A stretch of 64,000 nt of DNA from CAIVVT01 sp963838205 (GTDB lineage: Bacteria; Acidobacteriota; Terriglobia; Bryobacterales; Bryobacteraceae): NCBI GenBank assembly GCA_963838205.1, contig CAWIQF010000016.1, positions 1-64,000 on the forward strand, read 5' to 3'. A program made the position numbers and the translations under genes. Below, piece by piece: positions 40,900 through 50,318 of this stretch (positions are counted from its first letter, which is position 1; the number at the start of each line of letters is the position of its first letter). The notes below the pieces were generated by a model. That model did not search any database. It saw only the letters and a list, made by a program, of their open reading frames with translations, and was not told the DNA's origin.

Positions 40900-43074
40900 T
40901 CAACGCACAATCGACATCTCTGCAATGAGATGCGCAGCGCCGTCTACCTCCGACATGTTCCACAGCATATAGCGGGTGTCCACATGAATCGAGCGCGTGG
41001 TCACCGGGTCGAACAGGAAGTTCGAGGCGACGGACTCATAGGTGCCATCGAACAGCAGCCCGACCAGCTCGCCTTTGGAGTTCAACGTCGGCGACCCGGA
41101 GTTCCCGCCAGTCGTGTCGACGGTCGACAGGAAGTTGACCGGGACGTCGCCCAGCGACGGATCCAGGTACGGCGTCTTCTTGCCAGCGTGCACGGCCTGG
41201 ATTGCGTCCAGTTGGTACTTCGGCGCGTCGAAGTCGCCGCTGCCAGTGTTCTTCTGGACGATGCCGGCCAGCGTCGTCTGCGGCTTGTAGTACAGCCCGT
41301 CCTTCGCGTCCACGCCCTTCACCTGGCCATAGGTCACACGCAGCGTACTGTTGGCGTCCGGGGCCACCAGGCCGCCCGCCTTGGCCAGCATGGCCTCCAT
41401 ATACCGTGGCGTCAGGCGCGAAACCGCGCCGGAGCGATTCTTCGCAAGCTCGCGATTGGCGTCCTCCAGTGGCTCCAAGGCCACGGCCAGGCGGATAAAC
41501 GTGTCATTGGTCGCAACCAGGTCCGCGGGGCTCTTCTCGATCAGGCTCAGCCGGAAATCCCGCTCGCCGAGCTTGGTGCCGGAATAGAGCTTGTCGAGAT
41601 ACGGCTCGATGGCTGTTCCGGCATCTGCCTCCGGCATGCCCGGCTTCAGGCCGATCGCCTCATCCAACGCCGAAATCCGCTGGTTGGCCGGAAGCGCGGC
41701 GGCGAGACCCAGCGCCCAGCGCAGCAGCGCGCGGTCCGAGGTGACGTCCAACGTCCTCTGGATGCGTTCCTGGCCTTCACGAATCCTGGGCCAGTCGCGC
41801 TCCTGGAAACCGGCTTCCCGGTCGATGTCGGCCCTGCCGCGCTCCACAGAGAGGCGATACAGCGATTGGGCCGCGCCCAGATAGCCCGACGAGCCCAGGA
41901 CATTGAACAACGCGGCGTCGCGCTCCCGCGTCTTCTCGCTCTCCGCCTGCAAGGCACGCAGCGCCGGCAGGACGTCGCCGTACTTCTTCTGGCGGACCGG
42001 GTCGGCCGCGATCCAGGCCTCGAGTTCCTTCTCCATCGCCTGCTTCTTGGCCAGGCTGCCGCCCTTCACCAGGCCCTCCAGCATGCCCTTCTGATTGGTC
42101 AGATTGTTGTTCAGGCCCAGCACGCGCCCGGCGATCTTCAGCGCCACCGCCGGGTCCTTCTTTGTGAGCTGGTCGAGGATCGCCAGTTGCTCCTGGGCGA
42201 GGCGGATCGAGCGCGGCATCGTCCACTCGGTGGTCTCTTTCACCTGCGCGTAGGTCTGGTGACGCTGGGTGCGGCCCGGATAGCCGGCCACAAACACCAG
42301 GTCGCCGGGCTTGATGCCCACGCCCGAAACCTTTAGCCAGTGCTTCGGCTTGAAGGGAACATTCTCTTTGGAAAAGGTCGCGGGCTTGCCGTCCTTGCCG
42401 ACATAGGCGCGCAGGAAGCTCCAATCGCCGGTGTGCCGGGGCCAGCGCCAATTGTCCGTCTCGCCGCCGAACCTACCGATCATATCGGCGGGCGCATAGA
42501 CCAACCGCACGTCACGGATCTCCATCTGCGCGATCTCGAAGTACTTCAATCCGCCGAAGTACGACGCCACGCGGCAGCGCTGGCCACCCTTCTCGCAGGC
42601 GGCGACGCGCTCCTTCTCCCTGCGGTCGATCACGTCGTAGCGCTCACGGTCGGTCGCCTTCGGGGGAATGCCGTCCAGAAGGGCGCCGGTGACATCGACC
42701 ACCGAGGTCGTGACAAAGACGCGCGATCCCGGGCCGTTCGGCAGTTCTTCCTCGCGGGTCTTTGCCAGGAAGCCGTCCAGCAGCAGGTTGCGCTGCGGCG
42801 TGGAGTTGAATTGCAGTGCGCCCGCGGCGCAGTGATGGTTTGTGACGATCAGCCCGTCCGGCGACACGAAGGAAGCCGTGCAGCCTCCCAGCGAGACCAC
42901 GGCGCCCATGGGCTGCCCGGTCAGGTCGGCGAACTCCTTCGGATCGCCTTTGAATCCCAGCGCTTTCAGCTTGGCGCCCAACTCCGGCATCTGCTGCGGC
43001 ATCCACATGCCTTCATCGGCATGCAGCCACGCGGCGCACAAGGCCATCCCTGTCAACAGCACAACCGATCTCAC
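40900..43074 (-). CDS. Exported S46-family dipeptidyl-peptidase, DPP7-like
   Basis: A serine dipeptidyl-peptidase of the S46 family (about 724 residues), which removes dipeptides from peptide N-termini in the periplasm. A signal peptide is present (SVVLLTGMALCAAWLHAD). The chymotrypsin-like double barrel carries the His in FVSPDGLIVTNHHCAAGALQ, the Asp region in GRFGGETDNWRWPRHTGDWS, and the Ser in TTGGNSGSPTLNSKGELVGL, separated by the all-helical regulatory insertion. At 18 residues past the catalytic Ser there is a Gly (LFDGTYES), the residue seen in DPP7 rather than the Arg of DPP11, pointing to hydrophobic rather than acidic preference. The GTG start at 43074 gives a clean signal peptide, but GGAGG is 18 bases away, so the start is not certain. 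Confidence 0.88.
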   Translation of the reverse strand: MRSVVLLTGMALCAAWLHADEGMWMPQQMPELGAKLKALGFKGDPKEFADLTGQPMGAVVSLGGCTASFVSPDGLIVTNHHCAAGALQFNSTPQRNLLLDGFLAKTREEELPNGPGSRVFVTTSVVDVTGALLDGIPPKATDRERYDVIDRREKERVAACEKGGQRCRVASYFGGLKYFEIAQMEIRDVRLVYAPADMIGRFGGETDNWRWPRHTGDWSFLRAYVGKDGKPATFSKENVPFKPKHWLKVSGVGIKPGDLVFVAGYPGRTQRHQTYAQVKETTEWTMPRSIRLAQEQLAILDQLTKKDPAVALKIAGRVLGLNNNLTNQKGMLEGLVKGGSLAKKQAMEKELEAWIAADPVRQKKYGDVLPALRALQAESEKTRERDAALFNVLGSSGYLGAAQSLYRLSVERGRADIDREAGFQERDWPRIREGQERIQRTLDVTSDRALLRWALGLAAALPANQRISALDEAIGLKPGMPEADAGTAIEPYLDKLYSGTKLGERDFRLSLIEKSPADLVATNDTFIRLAVALEPLEDANRELAKNRSGAVSRLTPRYMEAMLAKAGGLVAPDANSTLRVTYGQVKGVDAKDGLYYKPQTTLAGIVQKNTGSGDFDAPKYQLDAIQAVHAGKKTPYLDPSLGDVPVNFLSTVDTTGGNSGSPTLNSKGELVGLLFDGTYESVASNFLFDPVTTRSIHVDTRYMLWNMSEVDGAAHLIAEMSIVR

Positions 43075-43293
43075 TCTATTGACGGGAAACAAACCTCCAT
43101 CACACGTTATGGCGAATGAAAACGTCCTCGCGGGCAGAGCCGCTGACGTCCGCCCAGAGCATACCACTTGAACAAGCCCGCGTGAGAGATCGGGCGTGCT
43201 GTCAGAACTTTCCAGAGTCTGAGCCCGAGTCTCAAAATGTCACACCAAGTCCGCTGTGCAGCGACTTTCAGCGACGCAAACCGCTCACGCAAA

Positions 43294-43596
43294 CATGCCT
43301 GTCCGGTTGAGGCTCGGATGTGCTGGTCTGCATTTGGAAATCCCGAATCCGACCGCGCGGACAAGCCGCTGATGGGTGGCGGCCGTGCTCTGGTCTGTTG
43401 CTTAAAATCAGTGACTTGCAGGCAGCCGCCGCCACAAATTAGCGGAATTACCAGCGTCTGGCTTCCTTCGCCAGGACTGGTGGATCGTCCAAATTCGCGC
43501 TGCCGGAATTGAAATAAACTACGGGTCGAAACGGCTGTAACTGGCTGATCGGTAAGACTTGCCCTGATTAGAAGAGTGCTCAACCGGACAGCCATG
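43294..43596. repeat. MITE-like non-autonomous element, copy 3 (303 bp, diverged)
   Basis: The ends are CATGCCTGTCCGGTTGAG (43294-43311) and its inverted match with one change (43579-43596). The flanking 9-mers TCACGCAAA (43285-43293) and TCACGTAAG (43597-43605) agree at 7 of 9 positions, both differences being transitions, as expected for an old insertion. The interior aligns with the other two copies but with many substitutions and small indels, and its internal palindromes are degraded. Confidence 0.8.
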
Positions 43597-43816
43597 TCAC
43601 GTAAGTGGTTTCTTGCCTGTAAGGGTCGCCGGGTGAGGGATGTCAGCCAGCATCAGGCAGCAGTACCGCGCGTGCATGATTGGACTGCCTCCGGTCTCTA
43701 CGTATTGCGATACCACTCCTGACGGTCTCTGCGGCCCCGTAAGCGGATGTCCTAGTCGGCCGAGCTGCGTCCGCTGGCGCAACAGCCCAGGCGCGCTCTC
43801 AGGAACGTGGCCTGCG

Positions 43817-45040
43817 CTACTTCGAAAGGCGCAGGCCTTCCAGGTACATTCCCGTAACGTGGTACCCCGCCTGCCATTCGCTTCCCTTGCCGTTTCGTAT
43901 CGTGGGGTTCTGCGGGTCGTAGGAGTAGTACCACCCTCCGAATTCGGCGTCCATCAGATTTCGTTTGGCGAAGGCCAGCGACTTGTCGAATGCCGGCCAA
44001 AGATCCGTGCGGCCGCGCACTACCGCCCAATGCATCAGCGTCCGGAGGAACTCGCACTGTTCCCACCAGCCCTTCGGCCCGCGCACGGCCCGGTTATCGT
44101 AATCACCTTGCGTGAAGATGCCGCCTTCCTCCGCGTCATACGCGACTTTCATGCCGTAATCGAGCAGCCGCCCGGCAATCGCGAGATACCGATTTGGCAG
44201 GCCCTTTTCGACAGCGTGGCTCAGCAGAAAGGCCCATTCGAACTGGTGGCCCAGTTCGATGTGTCCCCCCTTCTCGGCCGCGGCCGGTCTCCACTCCGCG
44301 TCATAAAACTCGGGCAGGCGCCCCTCTTGTTCCTGGAATAACCTGCTGAAAATACGGTCGGCGTGCTCCTGCGCATCGCGCAGCACCGCTGGCGAACCCG
44401 TCGCGTCGTGTAGCGCCAGCAGGGCTTCGAACAGGTGCATCATCGGATTCTGCGTGTTTTCACTCGTCGTTCTCGTATAGCCGCGGTCCGTCGTTGGCCT
44501 GAAGAAACCGGATGGTTCTCGCAGGTGCTCCTTCATTTGGGCCCACGTTTCGAGCGCGGCGGCGGCGTAGCGTTTGTCTTTTGTGATCCGCGCGGCATGC
44601 GAGAGTCCGAGAATCGTGAATGCCAGTCCATAGCTGTCCTTGCTCCGGTCGATGACCGCCCCCTCCGGGCTCACGCGCGAGAAGAACAGGCCCTGCTCTT
44701 TGTCGCGGAAATGCTCCAGCAGGAAGTCCGCGCCCCTTTTCATGGCGTCCAGGTACGCGGGATCGTGCGTCAACTCATAACCTGCGCCCATGACGAAGAT
44801 CTGGCGGTTTTGTGACACCAGTGTCCCGTCCTCACTTCCCACCGGCCGCCACTGCCGGTCGAGCGACACTGCGAAGAACCCGTTGGGGCGCAATGCAGCC
44901 GCGCGCCAGTGCGCCGCCTCGGACCTCAGCTCGGCGCGAAACCACGCTGCATCGAGGTGCTTCGCCGTCTCCGCGGGGTCGGCGGCCATGGGCCGCGCGC
45001 CAGCCACCAGAATGGCAGCCATCAACAGCTTCTTGTTCAC
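43817..45040 (-). CDS. Exported AGE-family epimerase/isomerase
   Basis: An (alpha/alpha)6-barrel protein of the N-acylglucosamine 2-epimerase/cellobiose 2-epimerase family, 407 residues from the GTG at 45040. This start is supported by GGAAGGA seven bases upstream and by the signal peptide that follows (LLMAAILVAGARPMAAD). Family blocks are NGFFAVSLDRQWRP, QNRQIFVMGAGYELT, NPMMHLFEALLALHDATG, GHIELGHQFEWAFLLSHAV, QGDYDNRAVRGPKGWWEQCE and GYHVTGMYLEGLRL, including the paired histidines used for proton transfer at C2 of a sugar. Most relatives are cytoplasmic; the signal peptide suggests a periplasmic role on free sugars or glycoside ends. No clear operon. Confidence 0.85.
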   Translation of the reverse strand: MNKKLLMAAILVAGARPMAADPAETAKHLDAAWFRAELRSEAAHWRAAALRPNGFFAVSLDRQWRPVGSEDGTLVSQNRQIFVMGAGYELTHDPAYLDAMKRGADFLLEHFRDKEQGLFFSRVSPEGAVIDRSKDSYGLAFTILGLSHAARITKDKRYAAAALETWAQMKEHLREPSGFFRPTTDRGYTRTTSENTQNPMMHLFEALLALHDATGSPAVLRDAQEHADRIFSRLFQEQEGRLPEFYDAEWRPAAAEKGGHIELGHQFEWAFLLSHAVEKGLPNRYLAIAGRLLDYGMKVAYDAEEGGIFTQGDYDNRAVRGPKGWWEQCEFLRTLMHWAVVRGRTDLWPAFDKSLAFAKRNLMDAEFGGWYYSYDPQNPTIRNGKGSEWQAGYHVTGMYLEGLRLSK

Positions 45041-46106
45041 AACCCGTCCTTCCTGCCCTGCCGGAATCACCGTTGCCTCAGCCTGTCGCGCCACGCGAGA
45101 ATGCAGCCGCTATACACTGGAACGTCTCAAGGCCGCCCGCGCCTTGCTCAGCACGTCAGCGGGTCGATTCTACATCAACCGGCGGAGCTATACTCTCTAT
45201 CGGACTGGGAACAACCTACGGCATCTCGTTCGACTTCCGCCTGCGCAGAATCCGCGCTGGATTCTCAATGAAAAGCTGCTGGACACAACTGATCCAGAAT
45301 TTCCTTTTTCTCATCCTAGGCACGATCGACTCTATACCCAGCGGCCTCCGGTGAAGCCGTTTTCTCCACGCGTGCTCGCGCACCCCTACGTCTTCGATCT
45401 CCATAGCCTGCTGGGCGTGATCCAACACGCAGTCAGCGGCACGCACCCCCGGCAACATTAGCCCACGCTCCTTACAGTGCCGGAGTAGACGTTCTGCTCG
45501 CCGAGCATGGCGCGCGCCATCGCATTCGTAAGTGCCGAAATGTTATCAATGCGGCTCGTGCTCTTTTCGCGCTCCGGCTTCGCGAACATCGGGGCACACT
45601 CCGGTTATGGAAAGAAGGGAGGGAGTTTTGCGAGAGTCCCGTCTCTCGTTTGGGGATCCTCCCGGCGGGTGCGCTTTGCGCTGGCCTGTCGAACCGAACC
45701 GCTATCGATAATCTTACTTCAGATCTTCGCTTTTTGTGCGCCCTTTGAAAACGCTTCGCGGAGACACGGAAGGACGGTTTGTTCTACCTGGCTGCGGTTG
45801 TGGGTCAATTCCTCAGACGGGCGCGGCTACGGTTCGATGCTCCGGACGGGCGATCAGCCATTTGTCCGGAAACGCCACTTAGCGGGCACGGTCTGGGCCT
45901 CCGACGACACATCCTCCTCTCGTCCAGCGCGCTTCCGCTACTCTCGACTGAACCCACCTCCGGTCTGCATGCCTCGGCAGAGGAGCGCTGGGCTGCAGAG
46001 GAATAACCGCGGTTTTGCAAGACCGGAAAGCCGCGATTGCGCCGTTCCCGCGGCGGTGATAGTTGAGAGCTAAGACGCCTCCGTGCTGCGACGCCTGGCC
46101 GACAAC
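45041..46106. other. Gene-poor stretch of about 1 kb
   Basis: No gene is supported on either strand. A minus-strand reading near 45280-45340 shows EKKEILDQLCPAAFH flanked by stops, which faintly recalls the start of ISNCY-type transposases and may be IS debris. An open plus-strand frame at 45507-46073 has no protein-like character (no hydrophobic core pattern, no motif, cysteine and arginine scattered). Confidence 0.4.
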
Positions 46107-48872
46107 CTACCAATCCACATCGATGCGGTACACCTCGCTTGTCGACAGGTCCGACAAGACAACGGCTTCCCCTTCCGGAGTCCAGGAGGCACCCCGACCG
46201 AGGCTTCCGGTTAGTCGGAACTCCTTGACAGTGCGGATTTCCGCCGCCTTGCGCGTGGCCACATCCAATCGAACCAGTGCACTTGGTAGCTGCTGCCTGA
46301 ACCCGTATACGTACCGGCTGTCCTTTGACCAAATGGGAAAGCCGAAACCCTCTGCATCGACGTACGTCCAGCGCCGGGTTTCGAAATCATAGAGGGCTGT
46401 TCGGGCTCCGAGCGCCACGAGATGTTTCCCATCGGGTGACCAGCGCGGCGAAAACACCTGCTCCGAGCCAGGTACCATTTGCACCGCGCCCGTCGCCAGG
46501 TCCACGATCGAGACGCGCCGATCCTGCATCGGAACGAGCCCTAGCCAATCCCACGGCGCGAAGACCAGCTTCTTTCCGTCGGGAGACCAGTTGGGATCGA
46601 AGCCGGGACCGTTCACGCCCTTCACCGGTTCCGCCTTGCCGCCTTCCACGGCGATGGTATAGATCCGGAAAAGATCGGTCCATGCTCCCCCTTTCCTGGT
46701 TGCAGCAAAGGCCAGGCGTTTGCCGTCTGGCGACCAGCGGGGCATATAGATGTCCAGGCTGTCTTCCAGCAGGACCTTGTCGCTGCCATCGCGCCTGCAT
46801 TTCCACAATTCCATCGCTGGATAACTCACGTAGGCGATCCACTGCCCGTCGGGCGAGTAGTCCAGGCAATCGGCGGAAAGTCCGTCTAAGTAGGGCTCAA
46901 AGACGCCCGTCTGCCGGTTGAGCTTCATCGCCTCCCCGTGGCGCAACCATCCGATTGCGTAAATCACGCGCGGATCCATCGGGTCCCCAATAGGGGAGTA
47001 ATAGGCGACCGAACCGGCCGTCAAACGCTGCGGCTGTGGCCTTCTCATCCAGCCGAGCCAGCGTCGGCTCCCGCGCACGTAAAGCTCCCCTTGGGAGGCG
47101 AAGTACAACCTTTCCCCGTCAGGCGACCAACTGCCACCCTCTTGCTCCGCCTGAAACTCGGGCAGCATCGGCCGCAGGCCGGTTCCGTCTGTCTTTATCT
47201 CCCAGAGCTTTGGCGGGCCGTCTTTGAGAACGACGAACCCGATTCGCTCGCCCGAGGGATGCCAGAATGTGGTCGAAGGTTGCTTCCAATCGATCCGAGC
47301 AAGCAGCCGCTCCGGTCCGCCGTTGACAGGACGCGCAAACAAACCCTCTTCAGTGGCTCTGAGCAGCGTCTTGAGATTGGGGGAAACGGAATATGTGTTG
47401 AAGGTGACTAATTCACCAATCCGTCGCGGCTTACTGCCATCGAAACCCGCCAGCCACATCTCTTCGCGTAGGTAGTCCAGTGTCCAATTGAAGATCAGGA
47501 TGGCGCCTTGCCGGGGATTCACCTGCCGCAGCTCGGCGTGGCACTCCGGGTTGAGGAACGGCATTCTCTCCGGTCGCGACTCGCCTCCCTCGCTGGAGAC
47601 GGACCAGAACCCGGTATCCCACGCGGTATATAGGATCCGGCCCGCGTGCACGGTCACGTTGTCGGAGGCCCGATAGACCCCTGTGGTCAATTGAGTCACC
47701 CGCACCTTGGGTGCCGGGACGGGCCATAATCCGGTGACGAGGATGGCCGCGATCAGCACGCCCGCGGCCCACCACAGCCGCGCCCGCGCACGCGCCGGCT
47801 TCTCCGCCGCCGCCAGACGCACTGATTCCGATTCCGCCTTCACGTCCTCCAGCGCCACCTTGACTTCCGCCATGCTCTGCCACCGGCGCGCCGGGTCCTT
47901 GCGCAGGCAGCGGGCGACGATGCGCTCGAGATCCTGCGGAACCTCGTCCCCCAGCGGCGCCGGGTCGCTGTGCAGAATCGCTGCCAGCGTCGAAACAACG
48001 GACTCGCCCTTGAAAGCCTTGCGGCCGGAGAGCATCTCATACAGCACCGAGCCGAAACTGAACACGTCCGAGCGCGCGTCCACCGGTTTGCCTTCGGCCT
48101 GCTCGGGCGACATGTAGGACGCCGTTCCCATCACCATCCCCGGCTCGGTTCGCTCGCTGAGCATCTCCGGAGTAGCTTCCTCGCCGGTTTGTCCCGCACG
48201 GACCTGGGCCAGGCCGAAGTCCACAATCTTCACCCGCCCGTCGCGGGTGAGCAGAATGTTGTCCGGCTTCAGATCCCGATGGACAATCCCGGCCTCGTGC
48301 ACCGCCGCCAGGCCGCCCGCGATTTGGACGGCGATATCCAGCGTCTTGCGCAGCCCGAACCTGGTCTTGCACAGCGGTTCGCCATCCACCAGTTCGCTGA
48401 CGATGTAACAGATGCCTTCTTCCGTGCCCACATCGAATACCGCCACGATGTTGGGGTGGTTCAACGCCGCCACCGCTCGCGCTTCCTTTTCGAAGCGCTG
48501 TCGTCGCGAGGCGTCGCCGACGACCTCCGCCGGCAGGACCTTCAGCGCCACGTCGCGGCCCAGGCGGCTATCGCTGGCCTTGTACACCACGCCCATGCCA
48601 CCTGCGCCCAGGCGACCCAGCACCTTGTACGGCCCGATGGCCCTACCGCTGAGGTCCTCGTCCATGATGCCGGCGCCGACCCCTGCTTCGGCGACGGCCT
48701 TGGCAAGCGTACCGCCCTCCTCGGCGTCGTGGGCCAACAGCGACTCTATCTCTTTGCGTAGCGCCTCGTCTCCGCCACAAACCTGGTCCAGGAAGTCCGG
48801 TCGCGCCTTTGGCGCAAGCTCGGCGGCTTGATGGAAGATCTCTTCGATGCGCTGCCAGCGGCTGTCACTCAT
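46107..48872 (-). CDS. Membrane Ser/Thr protein kinase with TolB-like beta-propeller
   Basis: A protein of 921 residues. The N-terminal 70 residues are a helical region common in acidobacterial kinases. The kinase domain spans about 80-345: glycine loop GRLGAGGMGVVYKASDS, K111 in VALKVLP, catalytic loop IVHRDLKPDNILL, DFGLAQ, and APE-like MGTASYMSPEQAEGK. One transmembrane helix (LWWAAGVLIAAILVTGLWPV, about 370-390) separates it from an extracytoplasmic WD40/PD40 propeller (SPDGQWIAYVSY, WSPDGKRLAFAAT, WSPDGKKLVFAPW). It lies 140 bp downstream of an ECF sigma factor gene on the same strand, a pairing seen repeatedly in Acidobacteriota, so the kinase probably acts in the same regulatory unit. 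The propeller ligand is unknown. Confidence 0.92.
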   Translation of the reverse strand: MSDSRWQRIEEIFHQAAELAPKARPDFLDQVCGGDEALRKEIESLLAHDAEEGGTLAKAVAEAGVGAGIMDEDLSGRAIGPYKVLGRLGAGGMGVVYKASDSRLGRDVALKVLPAEVVGDASRRQRFEKEARAVAALNHPNIVAVFDVGTEEGICYIVSELVDGEPLCKTRFGLRKTLDIAVQIAGGLAAVHEAGIVHRDLKPDNILLTRDGRVKIVDFGLAQVRAGQTGEEATPEMLSERTEPGMVMGTASYMSPEQAEGKPVDARSDVFSFGSVLYEMLSGRKAFKGESVVSTLAAILHSDPAPLGDEVPQDLERIVARCLRKDPARRWQSMAEVKVALEDVKAESESVRLAAAEKPARARARLWWAAGVLIAAILVTGLWPVPAPKVRVTQLTTGVYRASDNVTVHAGRILYTAWDTGFWSVSSEGGESRPERMPFLNPECHAELRQVNPRQGAILIFNWTLDYLREEMWLAGFDGSKPRRIGELVTFNTYSVSPNLKTLLRATEEGLFARPVNGGPERLLARIDWKQPSTTFWHPSGERIGFVVLKDGPPKLWEIKTDGTGLRPMLPEFQAEQEGGSWSPDGERLYFASQGELYVRGSRRWLGWMRRPQPQRLTAGSVAYYSPIGDPMDPRVIYAIGWLRHGEAMKLNRQTGVFEPYLDGLSADCLDYSPDGQWIAYVSYPAMELWKCRRDGSDKVLLEDSLDIYMPRWSPDGKRLAFAATRKGGAWTDLFRIYTIAVEGGKAEPVKGVNGPGFDPNWSPDGKKLVFAPWDWLGLVPMQDRRVSIVDLATGAVQMVPGSEQVFSPRWSPDGKHLVALGARTALYDFETRRWTYVDAEGFGFPIWSKDSRYVYGFRQQLPSALVRLDVATRKAAEIRTVKEFRLTGSLGRGASWTPEGEAVVLSDLSTSEVYRIDVDW

Positions 48873-49012
48873 ATCGCGCGCCAGTCCAACCCTTCTTGTT
48901 CAAGCGTATTGTCCCATAAGAATCCGAACTGCTCCATCTGGGGAAGGCAGTAGGTGGAGTCGTCCGCATTGACGATTGCGGAAGCACGTGGAGCAACGTT
49001 GTCGGCGTATCT

Positions 49013-49588
49013 TCAGCGCTCGGCGCCGCCGCTAAGAAACCTCCGTAACCACGCCTCCCCCAGCCGCAGGTCGCGCTTCACTGTGGCGACAGTCAGACCC
49101 AGGGCGGCCGCCACCTCTTCGCGCTCCATGCCCCCGAAATATCGCAGTTCGATCACCTTGGCCTTGCGCTCGTCCACGGCCGCCAGCCGGTCGAGCGCCT
49201 CGTTTATCTCCAGAATGTCCGGCATGCGGTTCGGAGCGACGGCCATCCAGCCGTCCAATGTGACGGGCGTTCCGGCACCGCCCCGTTTGTCGGCCTGCTG
49301 CGCCCGCGCGTGATCCACCAGGATCATGCGCATCAGCCGGGCGGCGATGCCGAAAAAATGCGCCCGGTTCTCCCACTCCACGTGCTGCGAGGGATCGAGT
49401 AATCGCAGGAATGCTTCATTGATCAGCGCCGTCGGCTGGAGCGTCTGGTTAGGCCGTCCCCGGCGTAAGTACGCCCGCGCAACCTTGTGCAATTCGCGAT
49501 AGACCTGCGGTGTCAGTTGTTCGAGCGCTCCCGGTTCGCCTCGTCCCCAGGCGATCAGCAATTGGGAAACTGACGCAGATCCTCCCAT
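49013..49588 (-). CDS. ECF-type RNA polymerase sigma factor (acidobacterial/planctomycete subgroup)
   Basis: A protein of 191 residues. Region 2 (ELHKVARAYLRRGRPNQTLQ, then TALINEAFLRLLD and FFGIAARLMRMILVDHARA) and region 4 (DERKAKVIELRYFGGMEREE, then VAAALGLTVATVKRDLRLGE) match the ECF subgroup named Sig-70_X6 (TIGR02999) from Acidobacteriota and Planctomycetota. Members of this group typically lack an anti-sigma factor and sit beside a Ser/Thr kinase instead, as here, so regulation may involve phosphorylation. It starts with ATG at 49588. Target promoters are unknown. Confidence 0.9.
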   Translation of the reverse strand: MGGSASVSQLLIAWGRGEPGALEQLTPQVYRELHKVARAYLRRGRPNQTLQPTALINEAFLRLLDPSQHVEWENRAHFFGIAARLMRMILVDHARAQQADKRGGAGTPVTLDGWMAVAPNRMPDILEINEALDRLAAVDERKAKVIELRYFGGMEREEVAAALGLTVATVKRDLRLGEAWLRRFLSGGAER

Positions 49589-49774
49589 CCAAAGAATTCT
49601 GTCATGAATTCTCGCAATCCGTTAGCCGTTTGGTTCTCCGTTTCCGAAGATCCTAAGTGAAGGCCGGAGGGAAACCAGGAGATCAGGTCATGGCGAGCGC
49701 GACAACCAAACTCGTCGTTGCAGGATTTCTGGTGGACCTCAGCCCATCAACTACTGGGACTTTGGAGGAACACT

Positions 49775-50194
49775 ATGAAGAACAGAACTTTCGCTACGTT
49801 AGGTCTACTGGCGTTGCTCGCAACAGTTTCCGCGTTTGGCCAACAGCGCATGAAAATTGACATCCCGTTTGAATTCAGCACCGGCTCCACGGTCATGCCC
49901 GCCGGTCAGTATACGGTAGCCCAGGAGTCACAGTCAGGGTTTACGAATCTCGCGTGCTATGCCTGCAAAGTCGATGTGCGTTTCCTCACGTACCAAGTCG
50001 GTAGCTATGCCGCGCGCAATGAGTCCAGCAAACTCGTGTTCAACAAATACGGAGACAAGTACTTCCTCTCCTCCGTTTGGATGCCCGGCCGCGGTGTGGG
50101 AAACGCTTTGCCCACATCCAAGACCGAAAGTGAAACCGCCCTTCGCGCCGCGCTAACGCCAGCGACCCAGGTCGTGCTCGTCGCGCGGCGGTAA
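49775..50194 (+). CDS. Small secreted acidobacterial protein, function unknown
   Basis: The ATG at 49775 follows TTTGGAGGAACACT and starts a 139-residue protein with a clear signal peptide (TFATLGLLALLATVSAFGQQ). The mature part has the pattern IDIPFEFSTGSTVMPAGQY, then a Cys pair in CYACK and a beta-rich remainder with SSKLVFNKYGDKYFLSSVWM. I recognise this FxF-G-x-x-PAG-x-Y arrangement as a recurrent small family in acidobacterial genomes without assigned function. It is monocistronic: a strong terminator follows 20 bp after the stop. Confidence 0.75.
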   Translation: MKNRTFATLGLLALLATVSAFGQQRMKIDIPFEFSTGSTVMPAGQYTVAQESQSGFTNLACYACKVDVRFLTYQVGSYAARNESSKLVFNKYGDKYFLSSVWMPGRGVGNALPTSKTESETALRAALTPATQVVLVARR

Positions 50195-50213
50195 CACCGC
50201 CGATAACGACTGT

Positions 50214-50256
50214 GACGGCCCGGATGCCTGCGCGCGTCCGGGCCGTCCTGTTTTTC
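50214..50256 (+). terminator. Strong rho-independent terminator
   Basis: A 13-bp stem (GACGGCCCGGATG pairing with CGTCCGGGCCGTC, one mismatch, 8-base loop) is followed by CTGTTTTT. It closes the transcript of the small secreted protein gene. Confidence 0.85.
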
Positions 50257-50318
50257 TCCCCCGCGATTACCCCGAGTGCCGGCGGTCCCTTCGGCGCTAT
50301 CCTGAGCTCCAATAGCCT

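Noticed and set aside
40930..42336. A 468-codon plus-strand frame opposite the S46 peptidase gene
   Set aside because: Rich in Arg/Gln/His with no domain; the minus strand carries a complete peptidase with all catalytic motifs.
49657..49860. A small plus-strand frame starting before the secreted protein at 49775
   Set aside because: It is out of frame with the signal-peptide protein, which has a strong GGAGG site and coding character.
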